Positions 34,090 to 43,367 of a stretch of DNA of 47,899 nucleotides are shown here, in pieces. The position numbers and the translations under genes were made by a program. The notes beneath the pieces are model-generated. The model was given only the letters and a program-made list of their open reading frames with translations. It had not been told where the DNA came from and did not search any database. Source of the DNA: Chromatiales bacterium (lineage in GTDB: Bacteria; Pseudomonadota; Gammaproteobacteria; Chromatiales; Chromatiaceae); the NCBI GenBank assembly GCA_028280505.1, contig JANQLO010000070.1, positions 1-47,899 of the forward strand, read 5' to 3'. Position 1 is the first letter of the stretch, and the number at the start of each line of letters is the position of its first letter.

Positions 34090-35465
34090 TTTTACTGCGT
34101 GCTTTATTGTTGGCGGCCTTCATGGTGATTCCTCCCGAATCACCCGCTGCTGATCTGGTCGAGACGCTAGAGGCCTTGAGGATCGGTCATGGTGTGCCGG
34201 GCATGGCGTTGGCGATTGTCGATCGCAGCGGCATTCGCGAGACCGTTGCACTGGGTTTGGCGGACCGAGAAAGCGAACGGCCGATGACGATTGACACGCT
34301 GATGCGTATCGGCTCGGTGACCAAGACGTTCAACGCCATCGGTCTATTGCGGCTTCAGGCCGCCGGTCGCCTTGGCCTCGATGAGGTGTTTCACGAGATC
34401 GCACCCGAGTTGCCCTTGGCCAATCCATGGAAAGACAAGCATCCGGTGTGATTGGTGCACTTGATCGAACATACCGCGGGACTGGCTGACATGACGCCCG
34501 CCGAGTTTGCGCACAATGAGCCGTTCGATTCCTTGCACGCGGCTTTCGATTTCGCACCCGAGGCACGCCGGGTGTTATGGCCGCCGGGGCGTTTTCCTCA
34601 GTACTCCAACGTCGGTGCCGCTTATCTCGGTTATGTCATCGAGAAACGCAGTGGTATGCGCTACGAGGCATTCATGCAGCATGAGGTGTTGGCGCCTCTG
34701 GGTTTGAGCAGCGCTACCTTGCATGCTGATCCGCAGACACGCGAGCGTCTGGCGACCGGATACGATCGCGACGGCGAATCGATCATTCCATACTGGCACA
34801 TGGTGTTTCCGCCGCTCGGTGCAATCAACGCGACAGCGCGTGAGATGGCCGCGTTGCCACGCTTCTTTCTCAACCGGGGCCGTGTCGACGACAAGATTTA
34901 TCTTTCACCGGACACGATCGCACGTATGGAAAGACCGGGTAGCAGTGCCGGTGCACGCGCCGGCCTAACTTACGGACACGGCCTGGGCGTCGAGCAGGAG
35001 ATCGACGGTGGTCGCGTCTGGTTCGGACATGGCGGAGACGGCTATTTGTCCCACTTCGCTTATCAGCCTGAATTGGGTCTGGGCTATTTCTTGAGCTTTA
35101 ACGCCTTTAAACGTGATGCTTTGGGCGACTTCAAACGTGCCGTACAGGGACATTTGAGTGCCGCGCGACCGGCGTTGCCGAAAGTGCCGTCATTTGATAC
35201 GCCTTTGTTACCAGTCGGTGCGGCAGGCGACTATGAGGCCCTGATCTATCGGTTCGGCAATTCACCCGATACAAGATCGATGAGGCTCGGTATTCGGGAT
35301 GGGCAACTGTTCTTGCGTTATCCGAGTGGCAACCGTCTTGAGCTGATCAAGGTTGCCGAGGGTTTGTATCGGCATCCTGATGAACCGCTTGCAACCGTTG
35401 CGCTCACGAAGGTGGATCGCCGTTGGGTATTGCAAGGCGGCTTCGGCAGCTACGGTAGGCGCTGA
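34086..35465 (+). pseudogene. Serine beta-lactamase-fold hydrolase interrupted by one in-frame TGA
   Basis: Beta-lactamase class C / penicillin-binding-like esterase family, read in one frame from GTG 34086 to TGA 35463-35465, apart from a TGA at 34449-34451. Before the stop: a signal peptide, GHGVPGMALAIVDRSG and the nucleophile motif SVTK (S77, K80). After it: LVHLIEHTAGLADMTPAEF, the YSN motif in QYSNVGAAYLG, and a long C-terminal domain with VWFGHGGDGYLSHF (HGG, replacing KTG). Family members read HPVRLVHLLEHTAG here, so CGA to TGA is the simplest change. The rest of the frame is intact, so the lesion is recent, is suppressed, or is a sequence error. Restart at TTG 34452 would lack the active-site Ser. 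Confidence 0.85.
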
Positions 35466-35491
35466 ATGAACGTACCGGAACCAATCTCCTA

Positions 35492-35518
35492 GGCATGTGT
35501 GTACCAAAACACAATGCC
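35492..35518 (+). terminator. Possible terminator hairpin
   Basis: GGCAT plus TGTGT (35492-35502, one bulged G) pairs with ACACA plus ATGCC (35509-35518) around a 6-nt loop, 26 nt past the beta-lactamase-fold stop. No T tract follows. Confidence 0.35.
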
Positions 35519-35628
35519 CTCATAACGATCGGAGCAAGCTATACGATTCTGCGATCCAGTTCCGCCAAGTCGGTGCCAAGCAGCCGCTACATTAGGCAAC
35601 AGACCCACGACACGAGATTTATGCCGTC

Positions 35629-35886
35629 ATGTACCAGTCGAAGCCCCTTGCTGCATCCGCCTTCAAAGAAGCCCGTCTGGAGCTTGGTATGCTGTATGTC
35701 ATTGCCAGTATCGCTGCGGCCCATTTGTTGAGCATGCATTGGTTGCTGGCGATGCTGGTTGCGCCTTTTCTGATGTTGGTCGTGATCGGCGGTCTCGCGC
35801 TGTTCGTACAGGTGCTTTGGATGTTGGTTCTCGGTCTTGAGAAAATCGGTACCTCGGTGGGTTTCCGGAAGAGTCCGCTGGCCTGA
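35629..35886 (+). CDS. Small membrane protein, two helices, unknown function
   Basis: 85 aa with a polar N-terminus (MYQSKPLAASAFKEARLELG) and two membrane helices: about 21-35 (LYVIASIAAAHLLSM) and 38-70 (LAMLVAPFLMLVVIGGLALF and on). No motif of a known family is seen. The sequence is typical of a real membrane protein in codon use, and the stop lies 14 nt from the end of the convergent DHOD-like gene. No clear ribosome-binding site. Confidence 0.6.
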   Translation: MYQSKPLAASAFKEARLELGMLYVIASIAAAHLLSMHWLLAMLVAPFLMLVVIGGLALFVQVLWMLVLGLEKIGTSVGFRKSPLA

Positions 35887-35899
35887 ATCAAGCGGCAAC

Positions 35900-36910
35900 C
35901 TATCGCCAAACCCCTTCGCTGCTGCGATAAGTTTCGATAACCCGGATGTAATTGAGTCGCTCGTATTCGGACGGGTCGACTATGCTGGCTTGGCTGAATT
36001 GGCCGCGGAAATCGCCGATCTGTTCGAAGCCTTGGCGCTCCATCCACTCCGTGGTGTCCTTGATAACCTGTTCGAGGCGTCTCGGGCCATGCTGTAGTAA
36101 GGCATGGCACATATGCACCACATCGGCTCCGGCCAACAAGAGTTTGATTGCCTCTTCGGCGCCATAGACGCCGCCGGTCGCGCCCAGTGAGCATTCCACG
36201 CGGCCGTGCAGCATCGCCATCCAACGCATGGCCAGCAAGGCGTCCGATGGCTTGGTCGGCGTTAGCGCGTGATGCAGCCGCAGCCCCTCGATGTCGATGT
36301 CCGGCTGATAAAAGCGATTGAATAGGCAAACGCCGGCGACGCCGGCGCTTTCGAGCTTCTTCACCATGTTACCGACCGAGCTGAAGAAGGGTGACAGCTT
36401 CATATTGATCGGGATCTCGATTTGTTCGCGCAACTCCTTGAGCAGCGTGACGTAACGTTGCTCGACGTAATGACCTTCTTCCCAGACATCGCCTGCAATG
36501 TAATAGGCGTTCAGTTCCAAGGCATCCGCTCCGGCATCGGCAATTTCCTTGGCATGCGCCATCCAGCCGCTAGCGGTAATGCCGTTGAGACTGGCGACGA
36601 TGGGGATATCGACGGTTGCCTTCAGCGCCGCGACCTGCTCCAGGTAGCGATCGAGTTCGCCGGGGAAGTCCTGATGGTTCGGTAAAAAGCTGTCGGCCTC
36701 GGCATGGCCGGTATCCTGATGATGCAGGAAGCGCGTCATGCCCTCTTCTTCGGCGCGTATCATTTCTTCGAACAGCGAATACATCACGATTGCACCGGCA
36801 CCGGCATCTTCCAGCTTTTTACAGGCGTCAAGATTTCGTGAAAGTGGCGAGGCTGACGGGACGAACGGATTTTTAAGACCCAGGCCGAGCCATTTGGTGT
36901 TCAGGTTCAT
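35900..36910 (-). CDS. Dihydroorotate dehydrogenase-like flavoprotein
   Basis: 336-aa FMN-binding TIM barrel of the DHOD class 1-like family. GGAGG lies 10 nt before the ATG. The N-terminus LGLGLKNPFVPSASPLSRN is family-typical; ALELNAYYIAG and INMKLSPFFSS are the substrate and FMN segments, and CSLGATGGVYGAEEAIKLL the phosphate loop. In DHOD class 1 the base is a Cys in a loop; it is not obvious here. It is 180 nt downstream of nifJ on the same strand, a pairing seen in many bacteria. The true substrate is unlikely to be dihydroorotate and is unknown. Confidence 0.88.
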   Translation of the reverse strand: MNLNTKWLGLGLKNPFVPSASPLSRNLDACKKLEDAGAGAIVMYSLFEEMIRAEEEGMTRFLHHQDTGHAEADSFLPNHQDFPGELDRYLEQVAALKATVDIPIVASLNGITASGWMAHAKEIADAGADALELNAYYIAGDVWEEGHYVEQRYVTLLKELREQIEIPINMKLSPFFSSVGNMVKKLESAGVAGVCLFNRFYQPDIDIEGLRLHHALTPTKPSDALLAMRWMAMLHGRVECSLGATGGVYGAEEAIKLLLAGADVVHMCHALLQHGPRRLEQVIKDTTEWMERQGFEQIGDFRGQFSQASIVDPSEYERLNYIRVIETYRSSEGVWR

Positions 36911-37023
36911 AGTTTGATTCCTCCAAGGTGTGATGTGCGTCCGACGCTCCGCTGGGTTACTGTGCCGCAGCTAAAGCGATGCAACGAAACACGCACCGAC
37001 CTCCGTGATTATCGATGGATGAT

Positions 37024-37051
37024 GTATTAACGATTTAGGCATTACTGTCAC
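37024..37051 (-). promoter_or_regulatory. Possible promoter upstream of the DHOD-like gene
   Basis: On the minus strand, GTGACA (37051-37046) and TAATAC (37029-37024) with a 16-bp spacer could be -35 and -10. They lie 114 nt from the start codon of the DHOD-like gene, which may thus be read separately from nifJ. Confidence 0.3.
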
Positions 37052-37089
37052 GTCGATCATGTCGCCTCCGGTGGTCATAAGTTCTGGCT

Positions 37090-40000
37090 CTAATCGTCTG
37101 AGGGCTCGCCGACGGCGAGTGCGGCCAGTTGTTGATAGAGGTGAAACTTCGAGCGTGTTTGGTGTTGTGCAGCGGTCATGAAGCGTTGTGCGGCCTCCGG
37201 GTGGGTACGCTCCAATACCGCGAAACGTGTTTCGCTCATGGCGAAGTCACGATAGGGGATATTGGGCTCGCGCGAATCCAGGTGTAGCGGATTCTCGCCA
37301 CGTGCGGCCTTGCGGGGGTCGTAACGGAACAGGCCCCAATGGCCGGCGTTCACCGCCAGTTGTTGTTGTCGCAGATTGTTCGCCAGATCGATGCCGTGTG
37401 CGATACAGGGCGAGTAAGCAATGATCAGCGACGGGCCGTCGAAGCTCTCGGCCTCTAGAAAGGCGCGCAGCACCTGAACGTCCTTGGCGCCATAGGCGAC
37501 CTGGGCGACGTAGACGTCGCCATAGGCCATGGCCATCATCGCCAGGTCTTTTTTGATGACCGGTTTGCCGGCGGCCGAGAATTTCGCCACTGCACCCAGG
37601 GGCGTGGCTTTGGAGGTTTGGCCACCGGTATTCGAGTACACCTCGGTATCGAGTACCAGGATGTTGACGTTGCGTCCGGATGCGAGCACGTGGTCGATGC
37701 CGCCGTAGCCGATGTCGTAGGCCCAGCCGTCGCCGCCGATCAACCATACGCTTTTCTTCACCAGATAGTCGGTTATACCGCCAAGCGTTTTGGCTTCGAT
37801 ACGATCGATCGTGGTCAGTCGTTGTTTCAGTGTTTCGACATGCTCGCGTTGTTCGAAGATCTCGGCTTCGTTGCGTTGCGCGTTGTCGAGGATGGCGTCG
37901 ACCAGTTCGCGATCTATCTCGGTGCTCAAGGTGCGTAGCAGCTCGGCTGCCTGTTCTGTTTGTTTGTCAATCGCGACCCGCATGCCGAGTCCGAACTCGG
38001 CGTTGTCTTCGAACAGTGAATTGCTCCAGGCCGGGCCGCGACCTTCCGGGTTCTTGGTGTAAGGTGTGGTTGGCAGGTTGCCGCCGTAGATCGACGAACA
38101 GCCGGTGGCGTTGGCGATCAACATCCGATCGCCGAACAATTGGGTGGCCAGCTTGATGTAGGGTGTTTCACCGCAACCGACGCAGGCACCGGAGAATTCG
38201 AACAAGGGTTGCATCACCATCGCGCCCTTGAGCGTTGTGTCTTTTAGCTTGGTGCGATCGAACTCGGGAAGGCCAAGGAAAAAATCCCAGTTTTCCTGTT
38301 CGACCTTGAGTCGCGAAGTAATGGGCACCATGTTGAGTGCCTTGTGCTGAGGATCGGTTTTGTCGCGAATCGGGCAGATTTCGACGCATAGCCCGCAGCC
38401 GGTACAGTCGTCCGGTGCGACCTGATAGGTGATATGGGTGCCGGGTGGAAGATCTTTACCGCCCTTGACCGGGCGATGGACGAAGCCGGCCGGAGCATCT
38501 TCGATCAGGGATTCGCCAAACAGCTTGGATCGAATGGCGGCATGCGGGCAGGCTAGCGGGCATTTGCCGCAGTCGGTGCACAATGCGCTGTCCCATTGCG
38601 GAATCTCTAACGCGAGCTGACGTTTTTCATAGGCCGCGGTACCGAGCGGCCAGGTGCCGTCGACGCTCATCGCACTGACCGGCAAGGCATCGCCTTGACC
38701 GGCAATGAGTTGTGCGGTGACCTGCTGTACGAACGCCGGTGCGTTAGCCGCGACGACTGGCGGCATCTCGATTTTACTGTCGACCTTGGCCGGAACTTCG
38801 ATTCGTTTCAATCCGGTTAGCGCCTGGTCGATGGCCGCATAGTTGCGTTCGAGCAGTCGCCGGCCCTTGCGGCCATAGGTTTTCTCGACCATGGATTTGA
38901 TCTGGCGCACGGCGTCCGTGCAGTCGATCACCTCGGTGATGGCAAAGAAGCAAGCCTGCATGATCGTATTGATACGCCGACCCATGCCGGTATCTTTCGC
39001 GATGCCGTAGGCGTCGATGGCGTATAGATCGAGGTCTTTGTCGATAATCTGCTGTTGAACCTCGCGTGGTAACCCGTTCCACACCGTGTCGGCCGGTAAG
39101 GCGCTGTTGAGCAGGAAGGTTCCGGCATTGGCGGCCTTGTCCAGCATGTCGTAGCGGGTCAGGAAGTTCGGTTGATGGCAGGCGACGAATTGTGCCTCGC
39201 CCTTGCCGATGAGATAGGTCGAGCGGATCGGACGTTCGCCAAAGCGCAGGTGCGACACCGTGACCGCGCCGGCCTTTTTCGAGTCATATTGGAAGTAGCC
39301 CTGAATATGCAGATCCGTTTGTTCGCCGATGATTTTGATTGAATTTTTGTTGGCCGAGACGGTGCCGTCCGAGCCGAGACCGTAAAACACACAGCGGGTG
39401 ACGTCCGCCGCCGCATTCGGCACGAAAGTATGGTCCCATTCCAGGCTGCTGTGGCTGACGTCGTCATGAATGCCGACGGTGAAATGATTCTTCGGCCGTT
39501 TTTTACGTAATTCTTCGAATACCGCGGCGACCATGCCGGGGGTGAATTCTTTGGACGACAAACCAAAACGTCCGCCGATAACCCGTGGCAGGTGGGGCCG
39601 GCTGCCGTCGGCATGGGCTTGTACCAATGCGGTGAGGACATCTTTATACAGCGGTTCGCCGTCGGCACCCGGTTCTTTGGTGCGGTCGAGCACCGCGATA
39701 GCACGCGTGCTATCGGGCAGAGCGGCCAGCAGATGTTTAGCCGAGAACGGGCGGAACAGCCGTACCTTGAGCAAACCCACCTTTTCAGCCCGCCCCGTCA
39801 GGGTTTCAACGGTCTCTTCGGTGGCGCCCAGACCCGAACCCATGAGGATCAGCACCCGTTCGGCGTCGGGTGCGCCGACGTACTCGAAAAGGCCATATTG
39901 GCGGCCGCAGACCTCGGCGAATTTGGCCATGGTCCGTTCAAGGATATCGGGTAATGCGGCGTAGTAAGGGTTTACCGACTCGCGCCCCTGGAAATAGACG

Positions 40001-40668
40001 TCCGGGTTCTGCGATGTCCCGCGCAAGACGGGACGATCGGGGCTCAGTGCCCGTTGCCGATGGGCGATCACCAGGTTTTCTGCGATTAGCGTGCGTGCGG
40101 CATCGCGATCGACGGCAACAATCTTGTCGACCTCGTGCGAAGTGCGGAAGCCGTCAAAGAAGTGCAAAAAAGGGATGCGTGAGGCCAGCGTTGCGGCTTG
40201 TGCGATCAGTGCGAAATCCTGCACCTCTTGTACATCGGCCGAGCACAGCATGGCATAGCCGGTTGCGCGGCAGGCCATTACGTCGGAATGGTCGCCGAAG
40301 ATCGACAGCGCCTGCGCGGCTAGCGAGCGCGCCGCCACATGCAGCACGGTCGGGGTCAGCTCGCCGGCGATCTTGTACATATTCGGGATCATCAGCAGCA
40401 GGCCCTGCGATGCGGTGAAGCTGGTCGCCAGGGCGCCGGCCTGCAATGCGCCGTGAATGGCACCTGCGGCCCCGGCCTCACTTTGCATTTCGATCACCTG
40501 GGGTACGCTGTCCCAGAGGTTGCGTACACCGATGGCCGACCAATCGTCGGCCCATTCGCCCATCGGCGAGGCCGGCGTAATCGGATAGATCGCGATCACC
40601 TCGTTGGTGAGGTGCGCGATGCGTGCGGCGGCCTCGTTGCCGTCCAGCGTGAGCTGCTCCTGGGTCAT
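37090..40668 (-). CDS. nifJ: Pyruvate:ferredoxin (flavodoxin) oxidoreductase, single chain
   Basis: 1192-aa cytoplasmic enzyme interconverting pyruvate and acetyl-CoA plus CO2 with reduced ferredoxin or flavodoxin. ATG 40668 has GGTGG 6 nt upstream; a TTG just before it is also in frame. Domains in order: domain I with IYPITPASPMGEWAD, pyruvate binding; domain II; the gamma-like domain; the two-cluster ferredoxin domain (about residues 690-760, CTDCGKCPLACP and CTGCGLCVEICP); and the TPP domain with the proximal cluster CVGCGETPYIKL and GDGWAYDIGYGG through VYSNTGGQTS. Length matches NifJ. The enzyme is oxygen sensitive in most hosts. It can run in the carboxylating direction in autotrophs; which direction is used here is inference. 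Confidence 0.97.
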   Translation of the reverse strand: MTQEQLTLDGNEAAARIAHLTNEVIAIYPITPASPMGEWADDWSAIGVRNLWDSVPQVIEMQSEAGAAGAIHGALQAGALATSFTASQGLLLMIPNMYKIAGELTPTVLHVAARSLAAQALSIFGDHSDVMACRATGYAMLCSADVQEVQDFALIAQAATLASRIPFLHFFDGFRTSHEVDKIVAVDRDAARTLIAENLVIAHRQRALSPDRPVLRGTSQNPDVYFQGRESVNPYYAALPDILERTMAKFAEVCGRQYGLFEYVGAPDAERVLILMGSGLGATEETVETLTGRAEKVGLLKVRLFRPFSAKHLLAALPDSTRAIAVLDRTKEPGADGEPLYKDVLTALVQAHADGSRPHLPRVIGGRFGLSSKEFTPGMVAAVFEELRKKRPKNHFTVGIHDDVSHSSLEWDHTFVPNAAADVTRCVFYGLGSDGTVSANKNSIKIIGEQTDLHIQGYFQYDSKKAGAVTVSHLRFGERPIRSTYLIGKGEAQFVACHQPNFLTRYDMLDKAANAGTFLLNSALPADTVWNGLPREVQQQIIDKDLDLYAIDAYGIAKDTGMGRRINTIMQACFFAITEVIDCTDAVRQIKSMVEKTYGRKGRRLLERNYAAIDQALTGLKRIEVPAKVDSKIEMPPVVAANAPAFVQQVTAQLIAGQGDALPVSAMSVDGTWPLGTAAYEKRQLALEIPQWDSALCTDCGKCPLACPHAAIRSKLFGESLIEDAPAGFVHRPVKGGKDLPPGTHITYQVAPDDCTGCGLCVEICPIRDKTDPQHKALNMVPITSRLKVEQENWDFFLGLPEFDRTKLKDTTLKGAMVMQPLFEFSGACVGCGETPYIKLATQLFGDRMLIANATGCSSIYGGNLPTTPYTKNPEGRGPAWSNSLFEDNAEFGLGMRVAIDKQTEQAAELLRTLSTEIDRELVDAILDNAQRNEAEIFEQREHVETLKQRLTTIDRIEAKTLGGITDYLVKKSVWLIGGDGWAYDIGYGGIDHVLASGRNVNILVLDTEVYSNTGGQTSKATPLGAVAKFSAAGKPVIKKDLAMMAMAYGDVYVAQVAYGAKDVQVLRAFLEAESFDGPSLIIAYSPCIAHGIDLANNLRQQQLAVNAGHWGLFRYDPRKAARGENPLHLDSREPNIPYRDFAMSETRFAVLERTHPEAAQRFMTAAQHQTRSKFHLYQQLAALAVGEPSDD

Positions 40669-40783
40669 CAAGCCACCCGAAAATGAACGCTAATGGCACA
40701 GATTGGGGGTGCCGGCGGGACGCAGCAACCATGCTGCGAGGCTTGCTTGATGTGAGTCAAGCCTGAGGAAATATGTGGGTGAC

Positions 40784-41086
40784 TTAGATCAGGCCGTCCT
40801 CGCTACCCAGCGGATCCGGTACCGATTGCCATTGGGAGCGCAAGTTCTTGCGAAATACCAGCTTTTGCTGCGCGGATTCCGGCAGATCGGTGAAAAGGAA
40901 GATGCCACGAGTGATCAAGAGGTCGATCACGTCTTCGAGCACCCGCACCAGGTCGACATCGAGATCGCGCAGGAATGCCTGTACCTCCGGGTCGCCGACC
41001 GAAGCCGGGACCGCGCCTTCGACGGCCTCTGCGGACAGCCTTTCGATGCGACCATCTGCGTTTCGAATGATGTAAACCTGCTGCAT
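40784..41086 (-). CDS. Small protein named tryptophan synthase beta-like
   Basis: 100-aa protein beginning MQQVYIIRNADGRIERLS with AGGACC upstream. Conserved features: DPEVQAFLRDLDVDLVRVLE, DVIDLLITRGIFLFTDLP and AQQKLVFRKNLR. This matches a short proteobacterial family labelled tryptophan synthase subunit beta-like, although it lacks any PLP-binding Lys and is far too small for TrpB. Function unknown. It lies 115 nt upstream of nifJ on the same strand and may be expressed with it. Confidence 0.82.
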   Translation of the reverse strand: MQQVYIIRNADGRIERLSAEAVEGAVPASVGDPEVQAFLRDLDVDLVRVLEDVIDLLITRGIFLFTDLPESAQQKLVFRKNLRSQWQSVPDPLGSEDGLI

Positions 41087-41202
41087 GATTTTAGGTCCTA
41101 TCCGGGAAGACGCGAATCCCATTCAGGTTTTCGGTCCCGGCGACGATAACTTTATGCGGGAAGAATCCGTTACCGCCCGATGTATTTAGTGAGAGTGGAC
41201 GC

Positions 41203-43362
41203 TTGAACGAACCGGCAGAAAAGCTCGATCCGCCAGACCCGCAGAGCGAGATCGATCCGCTGGTCGCTTGCCTGTTGATGTTGGCCCGTCATCATCATCT
41301 ACCGGCATCGGAATATGCGGTAACTTCGGGCTTGCCGCTCGATAACGGCCGTCTGCTGCCATCGCAATTCGATCGCGCCGCGCGCCGTATCGGCCTGCGG
41401 GCACAGATTGTTCGGCGCCGTCTGAAGCGTCTCGATAGTCTGCAAACCCCGGCAGTATTGCTGCTGGACGACGATCGTGCCTGTGTGTTGGTGGAGCCGG
41501 TGGGTGACGCCAAGGCACGTCTGCTGATGCCGGAAAACCCGGATGCAGAGTTACATCTTGACGCCGACGAGTTGAATGCGCTTTACAGCGGCTATGCGAT
41601 TCTGGCCGGACCGGTGCATCGCTACGATGCGCGCACCCCGTCGGAATCCGACGAAGCCCCGCAAGGTCATTGGTTTTGGGGCACTTTGGCCGCTTCTTGG
41701 CGGATATATCGTGACGTACTCCTGGCCTCGGTACTGATCAATCTATTCGCCGTGGCAGGCCCGTTGTTTGTCATGAACGTCTATGATCGGGTGGTGCCGA
41801 ACCATGCGCTGGAGACGCTTTGGGTGTTGGCGATCGGGGTCGGTGTAATCTTCGGTTTCGATTTCATATTGCGCGGCCTTCGCGGTCGCTTTATCGACAT
41901 CGCGGGAGCCAAGGCCGATCTGGCTCTATCGGCGCGTTTGCATGAGCGGGTGTTGGGTCTCCGGATGGATGCGCGACCGGTGTCTTCGGGCGCATTCGCG
42001 AACAATCTGCGCGAGTTCGACGGTATTCGCGACTTTTTCACATCACTTACACTCACGACGTTTGTCGATGTGCCATTCGCCCTGTTTTTTCTGTTTGTGA
42101 TTTGGCTGATTGCCGGACCTTTGGTTCTGGTACCGATGGCGGTGATTCCGGTGGTTTTGGGTTACGGCCTTTTCGTGCAGCCGCGATTGCGACGCGCAGC
42201 CGAGCAAGGCATGCGTGCCTCGGCGCAGAAGAACGCGACCCTGATCGAGGCCTTGGTCGAAGCGGAGACCGTCAAGGCGCTGGGAGTCGAAGGCCGTCTG
42301 CAACGCCAGCTCGAGAATTCGGTTGCCGAAACCGCGCGCTGGGGTATGCAGGCGCGTCAATGGGCGTTGTCGGCAACCAATCTTGCGACCCTGATGCAGC
42401 AACTGGTTTCGGTCGCGGTGGTGGTGTTCGGGGTTTACATGATTGCCGACGGTCTTTTGACCCTTGGGGCATTGATCGCTGCAGTCATCCTCAGCGGGCG
42501 GGCGGTGGTACCGTTGGCCCAGATCGCCGGCCTGATGACCCGTTTCAACCAGGCAACGACCGCCTTGCATGCGCTCGATCAGGTGATGGAGTTACCGGTG
42601 GAACGTCCCGACGGGAAGGTGTTCGTCAGCCGCGCGGCGCTCAAAGGCGACATCGAGTTCGATCATGTCACCTTCTGTTACCCCGGTCAGGAGCTGCCGG
42701 CCCTAAAGGACGCGAGCTTCAGCATCAAGGCCGGTGAACGGGTCGCGATCATCGGCCGGGTCGGTTCGGGTAAGACCACCATCAACCGTTTGATCGCCGG
42801 GCTCTATCAGGCCCAGGAAGGTGCTGTACGAATCGACGGGATCGATATGCGTCAGCTCGATCCGGGTGATCTACGCCATAACATCGCCTACGTGTCACAG
42901 GACAACCAATTGCTTTTCGGCTCGATTCGCGACAATCTCACCATGGGTATCATGCACGCCGATGATGAGGCAATTGTGCATGCGGCCGAGCTATCGGGTG
43001 TGGCGTCTTTCGTCAACCGTCACCCGCTCGGCTTCGACATGCCGGTCGGTGAGCATGGCAGCATGCTGTCCGGCGGACAGCGCCAGGCGGTCGCTCTGGC
43101 CCGGGCGTTGGTGCAGGATGCGCCCGTTCTCCTGATGGACGAGCCGACCGGCTCGATGGACAACAGCAGCGAGGAGCACATTCGACGCGAGCTCGGCACT
43201 GTGGTCGAGGGCAAGACGGTGGTGTTGATCACCCATCGGGCATCGTTGCTCGATCTGGTCGACCGATTGATCGTGGTGGATGCCGCCAAGGTGGTGGCCG
43301 ACGGGCCCAAGGCGCAGGTGCTCGAGGCCCTGCGTGCCGGCCGGATCAAGCAGACGAGGTAG
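41203..43362 (+). CDS. Type I secretion ABC transporter (LapB/LssB type)
   Basis: 719-aa inner-membrane exporter. TTG start with GAGAG about 8 nt upstream. Residues 1-140 form a C39-like domain without the catalytic Cys-His pair, which binds the substrate rather than cutting it. Six membrane helices follow (about 155-440; FVMNVYDRVVPNHALETLW is typical of the LapB group). The nucleotide-binding domain (about 480-715) has Walker A GRVGSGKTT, the signature LSGGQRQAVALARAL and Walker B VLLMDEPTGSMD. It exports RTX-type giant adhesins. The partner adaptor gene starts 5 nt downstream and a likely adhesin substrate lies 3.3 kb away. Confidence 0.94.
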   Translation: MNEPAEKLDPPDPQSEIDPLVACLLMLARHHHLPASEYAVTSGLPLDNGRLLPSQFDRAARRIGLRAQIVRRRLKRLDSLQTPAVLLLDDDRACVLVEPVGDAKARLLMPENPDAELHLDADELNALYSGYAILAGPVHRYDARTPSESDEAPQGHWFWGTLAASWRIYRDVLLASVLINLFAVAGPLFVMNVYDRVVPNHALETLWVLAIGVGVIFGFDFILRGLRGRFIDIAGAKADLALSARLHERVLGLRMDARPVSSGAFANNLREFDGIRDFFTSLTLTTFVDVPFALFFLFVIWLIAGPLVLVPMAVIPVVLGYGLFVQPRLRRAAEQGMRASAQKNATLIEALVEAETVKALGVEGRLQRQLENSVAETARWGMQARQWALSATNLATLMQQLVSVAVVVFGVYMIADGLLTLGALIAAVILSGRAVVPLAQIAGLMTRFNQATTALHALDQVMELPVERPDGKVFVSRAALKGDIEFDHVTFCYPGQELPALKDASFSIKAGERVAIIGRVGSGKTTINRLIAGLYQAQEGAVRIDGIDMRQLDPGDLRHNIAYVSQDNQLLFGSIRDNLTMGIMHADDEAIVHAAELSGVASFVNRHPLGFDMPVGEHGSMLSGGQRQAVALARALVQDAPVLLMDEPTGSMDNSSEEHIRRELGTVVEGKTVVLITHRASLLDLVDRLIVVDAAKVVADGPKAQVLEALRAGRIKQTR

Positions 43363-43367
43363 GAGCG

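Noticed and set aside
34449-34451. Selenocysteine at the TGA of the beta-lactamase-fold gene
   Set aside because: Relatives have Arg at this place, the position is not catalytic, and no SECIS-like hairpin is evident just downstream.
34452-35465. Independent hydrolase gene starting at TTG 34452
   Set aside because: It continues the beta-lactamase fold of the preceding frame without the SxxK motif, so it is the second half of one interrupted gene.
40784-41086. Fragment of tryptophan synthase beta chain
   Set aside because: The 100-aa protein is complete and shows no PLP-Lys or glycine loop of TrpB. The family name is historical.
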